Positions 32,630 to 38,894 of a stretch of DNA of 38,894 bases are shown one piece after another (positions within the stretch are counted from its first letter, which is position 1; each line of letters opens with the position of its first letter). Location of the stretch: positions 1 through 38,894 of the forward strand of contig WFQO01000162.1 in NCBI GenBank assembly GCA_015486995.1, written 5' to 3'. This DNA is from Nitratifractor sp. (lineage in GTDB: Bacteria; Campylobacterota; Campylobacteria; Campylobacterales; Sulfurovaceae). A model generated the notes under the pieces. That model had not been told where the DNA came from, did not search any database, and saw only the letters and a list, made by a program, of their open reading frames with translations. Made by a program: the position numbers and the translations under genes.

Positions 32630-34687
32630 ATGCTTGAGCAATTGAACGAAGCGCAACGGGAAGCGGCCACCCACATCGACGGCCCTTTGCTGATCCTCGC
32701 GGGTGCCGGCAGCGGCAAGACCAAAACCCTCACCACCCGTTTGGCCTATCTGATCGGAGAGGTAGGGATCGATCCCGCCAATACCCTGACCCTCACCTTC
32801 ACCAACAAAGCCGCCGCCGAAATGCGCGACCGGGCCTTGCAGCTCCTCGACGACCGGACCGCCTATCCTCCGCTCCTGTGTACTTTCCACAAATTCGGTC
32901 TGCTCTTTCTCAAGTTCCACATCGGCCGCCTGGGGCGAGAAAACAGCTTCGTCATCATCGACAGCGACGACAAAAAGCGCCTGATCCGTTCCCTAGCCAA
33001 AGAGCTCAAGATCGACCTAAACCTCTCTTTCCTGGCCGGCGAAATCTCCAAATACAAAAACACCCTCCTCAGCCCTGAGGAGGTCATCGCCAAGGCGGAG
33101 CTTCCCGATTACAAGAAAGCCGCACGGATCTACCAGGCCTACCAGCGCAACATCGAAGAGAACAATCTCGTCGATTTCGATGATCTGTTGATGCTCAGCT
33201 ACCGCATCCTCGAAGAGAACGACGATCTCCGGCGGGAGACCAGTGAACGCTACCAGTACATCATGGTCGACGAGTATCAGGATACCAACGAACTGCAATA
33301 CAAACTTCTCCGCCTGCTCAGCAGCGAACACGACAATCTCTGCGTCGTGGGCGACGACGACCAGAGCATCTACGGCTGGCGGGGAGCCAATCTCAGAAAC
33401 ATCCTGGAGTTTCACGAACATTTCGACAATACCAAGGTGGTCAAACTCGAAATCAACTATCGCTCCACCGCTCCCATCCTTGAAGCGGCCAACAATCTCA
33501 TCGAGCACAACAGCCGCCGACTGGGAAAAACGTTGCTCAGCCACCGGGGTGAAGGTCCCGAAGTCAAGCTGCTCCACTCCCTCGACGAGAGCCACGAAGC
33601 CCGCAACATCGCCCAAAAGATCCAGACACTCCTCGCCGAAGGCGCTTCCCCCGAAGAGATCGCAGTCCTCTATCGGATCAACGCTCTCTCCCGCTCCCTC
33701 GAGGAGGGATTCAGCCGCGAGGGGCTGAGCTTCAAACTGATCGGCGGAATGCGCTTTTATGAGCGGGCGGAGATCAAGGACATCATCAGCTATTTCCGGG
33801 TCCTCTCCAACCCCCACGACGATTTCAGCTTTCTGCGTATCATCAACAAACCCAAACGCGGCCTGGGGAAGACCACCATCGAACGACTCCAGCATCTGGC
33901 GCACGAAAAACGCCAATCCCTCTACCGCAGCATCGATGAACTCAGCCGGGAGCAGCTAGCAACGGTCGTAAGTAAAAAAGCCGCCAAAACCCTCAAAGAG
34001 TTGATCGAAACGATCCACGAACTCCAGGAAGAGAGCCGAAAATCGCTCTACAACTTCGTTGACTTTTTCGAAGAGAAGATCGGCCTTCGCGACTATTACG
34101 GCGCAATGGTCGACGGCTTCGACCGGGTACTCAACATCGACGAATTTTACGGCTATCTCCGTGATTCGGTGATGAAAAACCCCGAACTCACCCTCGACGA
34201 ATTTCTCAACGACATTTCGCTCCAGAGCGACCAGGACGAAGTCGACGGCAACGCCATTACGATTATGAGCATTCACGCCGCCAAGGGGTTGGAGTTCGAG
34301 CACCTCTTCGTCATCGGGATGGAAGAGGAGTTCTTTCCCCTGCTGGGCGACGGTTGCAATATGGAGGAGGAGCGCCGTCTCGGCTACGTCGCCATCACCC
34401 GCGCCAAAAGCGACCTGACGCTCTGCTACTCCGACAGCCGCTTCTACAAAGGCCGCCGCAAACAACTCAAAAAAAGCCGTTTCCTCGGTGAAGCGGGCCT
34501 GATCCAACATGCCAGTCTCAAAGTGAGCAAAAGCGCCGAATACAAAAAGGGCGACCTGGTCAAACACAAGATCTTCGGCATCGGACGCGTCCAGGCCGTC
34601 AGCAAATCCGGCAAAGAGTACAAACTCCGCATCAACTTCGGCGGCACGAAAAAAGAGATCCTCAGCTCTTTCGTGCAGCCGGTATGA
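32630..34687 (+). CDS. uvrD: UvrD/PcrA/Rep-type superfamily 1 DNA helicase
   Basis: 685 residues with all SF1A motifs: Q-motif LNEAQREAA, Walker A LAGAGSGKTKTL near 24-35, DEYQDTN, GDDDQSIYGWRGA, EINYRSTAPI, SIHAAKGLEFEHLFVIGMEE and YVAITRAKSDLTL. The C-terminal 50 residues (KGDLVKHKIFGIGRVQAV) match the Tudor-like tail of UvrD/PcrA. A 3'-5' helicase in repair and removal of RecA or RNA polymerase. Upstream of truB as in C. jejuni. Confidence 0.95.
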   Translation: MLEQLNEAQREAATHIDGPLLILAGAGSGKTKTLTTRLAYLIGEVGIDPANTLTLTFTNKAAAEMRDRALQLLDDRTAYPPLLCTFHKFGLLFLKFHIGRLGRENSFVIIDSDDKKRLIRSLAKELKIDLNLSFLAGEISKYKNTLLSPEEVIAKAELPDYKKAARIYQAYQRNIEENNLVDFDDLLMLSYRILEENDDLRRETSERYQYIMVDEYQDTNELQYKLLRLLSSEHDNLCVVGDDDQSIYGWRGANLRNILEFHEHFDNTKVVKLEINYRSTAPILEAANNLIEHNSRRLGKTLLSHRGEGPEVKLLHSLDESHEARNIAQKIQTLLAEGASPEEIAVLYRINALSRSLEEGFSREGLSFKLIGGMRFYERAEIKDIISYFRVLSNPHDDFSFLRIINKPKRGLGKTTIERLQHLAHEKRQSLYRSIDELSREQLATVVSKKAAKTLKELIETIHELQEESRKSLYNFVDFFEEKIGLRDYYGAMVDGFDRVLNIDEFYGYLRDSVMKNPELTLDEFLNDISLQSDQDEVDGNAITIMSIHAAKGLEFEHLFVIGMEEEFFPLLGDGCNMEEERRLGYVAITRAKSDLTLCYSDSRFYKGRRKQLKKSRFLGEAGLIQHASLKVSKSAEYKKGDLVKHKIFGIGRVQAVSKSGKEYKLRINFGGTKKEILSSFVQPV

Positions 34688-34692
34688 TCTTC

Positions 34693-34724
34693 GAGTGAGG
34701 AGTGAGAAGTGATGAGTAGTGAGG
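34693..34724 (+). repeat. GTGAG-type heptamer array opening module A
   Basis: Units GAGTGAG, GAGTGAG, AAGTGAT, GAGTAGT then a partial GAGG, starting 5 nt after the helicase stop. Same unit family as the coding array at 22263. Confidence 0.6.
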
Positions 34725-34731
34725 AACGGAA

Positions 34732-34800
34732 GGCGCCTGTGGCGCCGTTATTGGGGGCAGGGCTTCAGCCCTGCTTTGCGGGACTGAAGTCCCGCCCCCA
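34732..34800 (+). repeat. REP-like composite palindromes in module A
   Basis: First stem GGCGCC-TGT-GGCGCC (34732-34746), followed by GTTATTGG. Then GCAGGGC-TTCA-GCCCTGC (34757-34774) and GCGGGACT-GA-AGTCCCGC (34778-34795), enclosed by outer arms GGGGGC (34753-34758) and GCCCCC (34794-34799). This is like the REP-type stem-loops linked to RAYT transposases in many bacteria; no such transposase lies in the window. Confidence 0.7.
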
Positions 34801-34830
34801 TTTAATCGCATCACAAAATGACGCCCCGAA

Positions 34831-34902
34831 ATTCTCAATTCTCAATTCTCAATTCTCCATCAAAACTCTACCCACTACCCGCTACCCACTACCCACTGCT
34901 CT
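34831..34902 (+). repeat. Module A double heptamer array before truB
   Basis: ATTCTCA three times and ATTCTCC once (34831-34858), 9-nt spacer ATCAAAACT, then CTACCCA, CTACCCG, CTACCCA, CTACCCA, CTGCTCT (34868-34902). The array stops 15 nt before the truB start codon. The same layout is seen at 35841-35905. Confidence 0.8.
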
Positions 34903-34917
34903 TTATAGGAGCGCCCC

Positions 34918-35748
34918 GTGAATCGCCTCTTTGTCGTCGACAAGCCGATTTTTGTCTCTTCCAACCGCTATATGAACGTCATCAAGCGAAAATACGGCAC
35001 CAAAAAAGTCGGCTTTTCCGGGACGCTGGACCCTTTCGCCACCGGTTGCCTCATCGTCGCGACGGGGCAGTACACCAAACTTTTTCAGTATCTGGACAAA
35101 ACACCCAAAACCTACCGGGCGACTCTCTGGCTGGGAGCCGAATCGGCCAGCCTCGATCTTGAAAATATTTTAAATATCAGAGAAGTGCCGCGCACTGACG
35201 AAGAAAGTCTTCGAAAAATCCTCTCATCTTTGGAAGGGGAGCTGGAATATCTGCCCCCAAAATACAGCGCCAAAAAGATCGACGGGGAACGGGCATACCG
35301 ACGAATGCGAAACGGGGAAGAGGTCATGATGAAGTCTGTCCGCTCGAAAATTTACTCCTTGCGCCTTCTCCACTACCGCCACCCCTTTGTCACCTTCGAA
35401 GCCACTGTCAGTGAAGGGACCTACATCCGAAGCCTTGGAGCGATGATCGCCGATGCTCTGGGCCTCCCCGGAACTTTGAGTTCTCTCCGTCGCCTTCGGG
35501 AGGGAAAGTTCCGAATCGGCAAGCAGGAACCGCTCGACCCCCTCGACTACCTCGCTTTGCCAGAAAACCGCTACTATGGGGATCCCGAATGGCTCGAACT
35601 CGGCAAAAGACTCCTGCCCCGCTTTTTCGAAAAGCAGGAGAACGGCCTTTACGTCGTCGGCACGGAAAACTTTTTTTCCATTCTGGAGTTCAAAGAGGGT
35701 GAAATAAAGTACCGATTGAATCGGATCGAGAAGTATAGGGGAGGATGA
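34918..35748 (+). CDS. truB: tRNA pseudouridine synthase B
   Basis: 276 residues from a GTG preceded by AGGAG. Catalytic Asp in GFSGTLDPFATGCL (D38), YLPPKYSAKKIDG near 106-118 and SEGTYIRSLG. Makes pseudouridine 55 in tRNA. The ribosome-binding site lies right after the module A repeats, so the repeats form the immediate leader. The stop is followed directly by module B in the place where csrA stands in C. jejuni. Confidence 0.96.
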   Translation: MNRLFVVDKPIFVSSNRYMNVIKRKYGTKKVGFSGTLDPFATGCLIVATGQYTKLFQYLDKTPKTYRATLWLGAESASLDLENILNIREVPRTDEESLRKILSSLEGELEYLPPKYSAKKIDGERAYRRMRNGEEVMMKSVRSKIYSLRLLHYRHPFVTFEATVSEGTYIRSLGAMIADALGLPGTLSSLRRLREGKFRIGKQEPLDPLDYLALPENRYYGDPEWLELGKRLLPRFFEKQENGLYVVGTENFFSILEFKEGEIKYRLNRIEKYRGG

Positions 35749-35769
35749 ATGTTTTTCAGTCATAGGGAT

Positions 35770-35830
35770 GATGCCTTCGGCATCGTTATTGGTTATTGGT
35801 TATTGGTTATTGGGAGCGTTGCGCAGCAAC
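35770..35830 (+). repeat. Module B stem-loops and GTTATTG heptamer array
   Basis: GATGCC-TTC-GGCATC (35770-35784), then four exact GTTATTG units (35785-35812), then GTTGC-GCA-GCAAC (35818-35830). The first stem followed by GTTATTGG matches the start of the palindromic part of module A. Confidence 0.75.
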
Positions 35831-35840
35831 ACATACCTGA

Positions 35841-35905
35841 ATTCTCAATCCTCAATTCTCCATTCTCCATTAAAAATCTACCCACTACCCACTACCCACT
35901 ACTCT
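35841..35905 (+). repeat. Module B double heptamer array before ispE
   Basis: ATTCTCA, ATCCTCA, ATTCTCC, ATTCTCC (35841-35868), 9-nt spacer ATTAAAAAT, then CTACCCA three times and CTACTCT (35878-35905). It ends 25 nt before the ispE ATG. The spacer length is the same as in module A. Confidence 0.8.
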
Positions 35906-35916
35906 CTGATGGCCAC

Positions 35917-35930
35917 CGGAGGGCCCTCCG
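35917..35930 (+). promoter_or_regulatory. ispE ribosome-binding site within a palindrome
   Basis: CGGAG-GGCC-CTCCG directly before the ATG. The GGAGG core is in the left arm, so the hairpin could mask the site. Confidence 0.4.
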
Positions 35931-36707
35931 ATGACCATCACCGCCCCCGCCAAAGTCAACATTTTTCTCAAGATCACCGGACACCGCAACGGATACCACA
36001 CCCTGCTCTCCCGCTTTATGCAGGTCCCCGATCTCTACGATACGATCCGCTTCGTTCCCTGCGACTGCGAGACCTTCACCATCGAGGGCTGTCCCGGCGT
36101 CCCCAGAGAATTCAACACGATCTACAAAGCCTGGAAACTTCTCAACGAAACGACCGGTGACCTGGATCTTCTGGAGTTCTTCTATCATCACAAGGTGGTG
36201 GTACAAAAGCGTATCCCTTCCCAGGCGGGCCTGGGGGGCGGCAGCTCCGACGCGGGGGCTTTTATGCGGCTGGTTCATCGGGTCTGCGACCTCAAGATCG
36301 GCCTCGACGACTTGGCTGACCTGGGCAGCCGAATCGGTGCGGATGTACCTTTTTTCATTCACGATTATACCAGCGCCAATGTTTCGGGCTTCGGAGAGAT
36401 CGTCGAAGCTTTCGACGAAGTTCCCCTCCCCCTCGAAATTTACACCCCTCCGATAGGCTGCGACACCGCCGAAGTCTACAAAATTTTCAAAGAGCGCTTT
36501 TTACCGCAGATCGATCCGCTCTCTTTCCAAGGATGGGAAAAGCTCCCCTCCATCGATCTTCTCGATCGCATCGCGGATCCCCGCCTCCTCAACGATCTCT
36601 ACCCCGCTGCGCTTCTCGCCTGTCCCAAACTCCGGGAATACGAACGCCCCGGATGGTTCTTCAGCGGAAGCGGAAGCAGCTTCTTCCGTCCCTCCTCTTC
36701 CGGATAA
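35931..36707 (+). CDS. ispE: 4-diphosphocytidyl-2-C-methyl-D-erythritol kinase
   Basis: 258 residues of the GHMP kinase superfamily. MTITAPAKVNIFLKITGHRNGYH at the N-terminus (first 20 show the family start), ATP loop IPSQAGLGGGSSDAGAF near 95-111, GADVPFFIHD near 133-142, and the C-terminal WFFSGSGSSFF. Phosphorylates CDP-methylerythritol in the MEP isoprenoid route. Lies between truB and smpB as in C. jejuni, but csrA is absent and a cytochrome gene has been placed after it. Confidence 0.95.
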   Translation: MTITAPAKVNIFLKITGHRNGYHTLLSRFMQVPDLYDTIRFVPCDCETFTIEGCPGVPREFNTIYKAWKLLNETTGDLDLLEFFYHHKVVVQKRIPSQAGLGGGSSDAGAFMRLVHRVCDLKIGLDDLADLGSRIGADVPFFIHDYTSANVSGFGEIVEAFDEVPLPLEIYTPPIGCDTAEVYKIFKERFLPQIDPLSFQGWEKLPSIDLLDRIADPRLLNDLYPAALLACPKLREYERPGWFFSGSGSSFFRPSSSG

Positions 36708-36723
36708 CGACTCTAGAATTTCA

Positions 36724-37941
36724 TCAGAATTCGATCACCCCGTTTTTAAGAACATATTCGTTGCTAAAAAAGGGATCCCGCACCCCAAGCCTCCGATCCA
36801 TTTTCGGATCGATCTGTCGGTAGATCACTTTGTAGTTGATCAAATGTGTCCCCTTGGGAATTGTGAAGGTCTCGGCAACGCTTGCGTAGGGAGCCAGCCG
36901 GCTGTCCGGGCCTTTTTTCCTGGCCAGATGGGGAATCGTCTCCTCTCCCTCTGCATCGATCCAGTGAGCGGTATAGAGTTTACGCTGTTCGGAGATCTGT
37001 TTGCCGTCTTTTCCAAAAAAAGCGACACGAATCTCGAGATCTCTCAGTCCATATCCGGTTGGGACCTTGTGGGGAACCTGACTTTCTATCGAAACCGTCA
37101 GTTGATCTTTTTGCCGTTCTGCGGAAATCTTGAGATATTTTTCATAGATTTTGCTGTTGTCGATACTGGCAAAGAGATGATCTCGGACCAGACGCTTGAC
37201 CCGTCCGCCTTCCCCTCCGAAATTGGAGGCGATTCCCTTTTTCTTGCCGCTCATGTGACATTCGATGCACTGCGGTGCATTCGGATGCTCAGCTTTGGCC
37301 GTTTCATACTCTTTGCCGGTGCTGTAGACTTCAACTCCAAAATCGTTTGTATCACTGTAGTGACACACAAAACAGAGACGGTTGGGGTTGTTGACGAAGA
37401 ACTCCCGCTTTTGAGTCTTGTGATAGGGAGAGACGGCCCCTTCGAAGGGGCCGAACATGGTTCCCTGCGGTCCGAACTCCACCACATCAAATCCCCGTTT
37501 CCCACCCTCTTTGTCTAAATGGATTTTATCCACATTATGGCAGACGATGCAGTTGATACCATTTTTCATCGTCGGGGTCTTAAGCATCCGATCCACCGAT
37601 TGTTTGTCAATATCTAGCAGCAGTCCCAATTTATCCGCACTGTTGATCGACCGTTTTTCTATCCGGGGATTATGGCATTTCGCACACTCTACAACGATCT
37701 CCTCTTTGGTCTTCGTCATTTCGTGGGCCACAATGTAGTCAAGGGTTTTGTCATAAAGATCGTTTTTGGTGAAATGAGAATGAGCATGACGTGACGTCTG
37801 CCACTGTTTCGAGATGTCCGTATGACACGCTTCACAGTTTCTATTGGTCGCATAACGCGAATCGATCTTCTCCCCCTCCAGCAAATCCAAGCCCGCTAAG
37901 AGAGCGAGAGCGACGATAAACCATCTCTTTCCACCTCGCAT
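36724..37941 (-). CDS. Periplasmic pentaheme cytochrome c (c554-like)
   Basis: 405 residues with a signal peptide at 1-23. Five CxxCH heme motifs: CEACH (36-40), CAKCH (86-90), CIVCH (131-135), CFVCH (190-194) and CIECH (225-229). SRHAHSHF and other histidines near 51-56 and later may be distal ligands. The last 150 residues lack heme motifs and look beta-rich. The heme part resembles cytochrome c554/hydroxylamine-oxidoreductase relatives, suggesting nitrogen or sulfur electron transfer; substrate unknown. It is encoded against the direction of ispE and smpB and has its own promoter. Confidence 0.9.
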   Translation of the reverse strand: MRGGKRWFIVALALLAGLDLLEGEKIDSRYATNRNCEACHTDISKQWQTSRHAHSHFTKNDLYDKTLDYIVAHEMTKTKEEIVVECAKCHNPRIEKRSINSADKLGLLLDIDKQSVDRMLKTPTMKNGINCIVCHNVDKIHLDKEGGKRGFDVVEFGPQGTMFGPFEGAVSPYHKTQKREFFVNNPNRLCFVCHYSDTNDFGVEVYSTGKEYETAKAEHPNAPQCIECHMSGKKKGIASNFGGEGGRVKRLVRDHLFASIDNSKIYEKYLKISAERQKDQLTVSIESQVPHKVPTGYGLRDLEIRVAFFGKDGKQISEQRKLYTAHWIDAEGEETIPHLARKKGPDSRLAPYASVAETFTIPKGTHLINYKVIYRQIDPKMDRRLGVRDPFFSNEYVLKNGVIEF

Positions 37942-37959
37942 CGGCTCTTCCCTTTTCCT

Positions 37960-37982
37960 GCTATAATTTTTTCAATTATAGC
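37960..37982. promoter_or_regulatory. Mirror-image divergent promoters for smpB and the pentaheme cytochrome
   Basis: Inverted repeat GCTATAATT-TTTTC-AATTATAGC with nine-base arms. Each arm is a TATAAT -10: TGC-TATAAT (37962-37967) for smpB on plus, and TATAAT (37980-37975) for the cytochrome on minus. Both would use the same short DNA, so they may exclude each other. Confidence 0.6.
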
Positions 37983-38024
37983 CTATATAGCCGAAGAGGC
38001 ACAAAGAAAGAGAAATAACGGATC

Positions 38025-38486
38025 ATGGCCATCAAAATCATTGCTCGAAATAAAAAAGCACGACATGAATATGAAATTCTGGAAAAATATGAAGCGGGAA
38101 TCGAGCTCCAGGGCAGCGAGGTCAAAGCGCTGCGCCAGGGGCGGGTCAATCTCAACGACGCCTACTGCCGCTTCATCAAAGGCGAACTCTGGCTCCTCAA
38201 CGCCCATATCGGCCACCTGGAGACCGCCAACCGCCACTTCGCCCGGGAAGAACGGGCCCCACGTAAACTGCTGCTGCATAAAAAGCAGCTCCACTCACTC
38301 TACGGCAAAGTCAACAAAGAGGGGCTCACCATCGTCCCCCTGATGCTCTACTTCAACGAACGCAACCGGGCCAAACTCTCCATCGCCCTGGCCAAAGGGA
38401 AAAAACTCCACGACAAACGCGAAACCCTCAAACGCCGCACCCTCGATCGCGAAGCGGCCCAAGCGATGAAAAATCGGGGACTTTGA
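38025..38486 (+). CDS. smpB: SsrA-binding protein
   Basis: 153 residues. ARNKKARHEYEILEKYEAGI, ELQGSEVKALRQGRVNLNDAY and the C-terminal KKLHDKRETLKRRTLDREAAQ are standard SmpB. It carries tmRNA to stalled ribosomes. The tmRNA gene itself is not seen in the window. Normal length and strong conservation. Confidence 0.97.
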   Translation: MAIKIIARNKKARHEYEILEKYEAGIELQGSEVKALRQGRVNLNDAYCRFIKGELWLLNAHIGHLETANRHFAREERAPRKLLLHKKQLHSLYGKVNKEGLTIVPLMLYFNERNRAKLSIALAKGKKLHDKRETLKRRTLDREAAQAMKNRGL

Positions 38487-38496
38487 TAGCAAACGC

Positions 38497-38894
38497 TTAT
38501 TGGATTTTGTTGCGTCGCAGTTCGTTACGCACCTTGCGGTAGAGGGCTTTGAGCCGGTGCAGGAGACCGCCTTCTCCGGCGGGAAGAAAGGCTTTGACTT
38601 TCTGCCAGATTCGGCGAAGGTCCGCCTTGAGACGATGAACCGCCGCCATGCTCTTGCGGTAGATTTCCCGGGATTTGAGCCAGGCGAGGAATGCCAGGAT
38701 TTTCTCGTAGGCCCAGGCGAACCAGGCAAAAGAGAGAAGCTGTTCGCGGCTGACGCCGAAGAGCCAGAAAGTAAAAGCGGCGATGGGGATCTTGAGCCCG
38801 TAGAGCAGGAGACCCGGCAAGAGCATCCCCTGGACGATCAAAACCCCCGCCGTCACCCCCGCCAGCTCCACTCCGCCGAAGAGCAGGACAAAAA
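38497..38894 (-). CDS. Membrane protein, N-terminal part outside the window
   Basis: The frame runs open to the right edge, so the start is not seen; a GTG at 38871 would begin inside a hydrophobic helix and is probably not the true start. Two hydrophobic stretches (about the first 30 visible residues, and the FTFWLFGV region) are followed by a basic cytoplasmic-type tail of about 65 residues (REIYRKSMAAVHRLKADLRR and similar). Family not recognised. Confidence 0.7.
   Translation of the reverse strand, partial: FVLLFGGVELAGVTAGVLIVQGMLLPGLLLYGLKIPIAAFTFWLFGVSREQLLSFAWFAWAYEKILAFLAWLKSREIYRKSMAAVHRLKADLRRIWQKVKAFLPAGEGGLLHRLKALYRKVRNELRRNKIQ

Noticed and set aside
34831-35905. CRISPR array
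   Set aside because: Repeats are 7 nt with no spacers of regular length between them, and no cas genes are present.
35749-35931. An open frame right after truB whose first 15 residues resemble CsrA (Met start, Arg at 6, IVIG at 12-15)
   Set aside because: The GIVIG part is encoded by the module B stem-loop plus GTTATTG repeats, and module A has the same stem-loop followed by GTTATTGG in a non-csrA place. The rest of the frame is repeat translation with no CsrA features. A decayed csrA start cannot be fully excluded.

Overview
This 38.9 kb window is chromosomal DNA from a member of the Campylobacterota (Epsilonproteobacteria). Its GC content is fairly high by eye, which points to a free-living Sulfurovum/Nitratifractor-like lineage rather than Campylobacter or Helicobacter; the genus is an inference. 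The evidence is conserved gene order I recall from Campylobacter jejuni (M23 peptidase/lpxC/tsaB/thrB/ylxR/infB; nth/peb4/fba; helicase/truB/csrA/ispE/smpB), an HsrA/CosR-type response regulator, and promoters that mostly show a strong TATAAT with weak or no -35 box. Genes are tightly packed, many overlap by ATGA, and no gene-free stretch exceeds 300 bp.

Layout. 1-2938 (minus): lpxC-tsaB-thrB-ylxR-infB, with infB cut by the left edge. 3021-7244 (minus): nadA-nadC-DHH phosphoesterase-M23 peptidase. 7491-8452 (plus): plsY-folB. 8458-16581 (minus): a nine-gene accessory cluster holding an FtsX-type ABC permease and its ATPase, a CcoN-like polytopic heme protein, a second polytopic membrane protein, a YceI protein, a metallophosphoesterase, an OmpR-type regulator with its histidine kinase, and a small c-type heme protein. 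16730-20505 (plus): HsrA/CosR-type regulator, histidine kinase, ferredoxin, Ppx/GppA phosphatase. 20588-22813 (minus): PLP enzyme and hisD. 22925-27194 (plus): nrdB, then a DUF1800/DUF1501 pair. 27201-30029 (minus): PEB4-like isomerase, SurA-like/LysM protein, fba. 30189-31490 (plus): nth, a small membrane protein, a periplasmic rhodanese. 31510-32412 (minus): LysR regulator. 32630-36707 (plus): UvrD-type helicase, truB, ispE. 36724-37941 (minus): pentaheme cytochrome c. 38025-38486 (plus): smpB. 38497-end (minus): a membrane protein cut by the right edge.

The best candidate for an undescribed system is the 8458-16581 cluster. Three promoters in it share one architecture: a direct repeat TTTCAT-N5-TTTCAT followed after exactly 10 nt by a -10 hexamer. 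They lie before the permease, yceI and heme-protein genes. This looks like a self-contained regulon of the two-component system encoded inside the cluster. Its central 545-residue protein aligns by eye with CcoN/NorB heme-copper oxidases and keeps the heme-binding histidines, but the helix VII histidine pair that binds CuB is absent. It is therefore probably a heme protein that is not an oxidase.

The second notable theme is a family of tandem heptanucleotide repeats. Two composite modules with the same order (stem-loop, GTTATTG unit, ATTCTCA array, 9-nt spacer, CTACCCA array) sit directly in front of truB and ispE. The second occupies the place where csrA lies in C. jejuni. Other heptamer arrays lie downstream of nrdB and, in frame, inside the PLP-enzyme gene.
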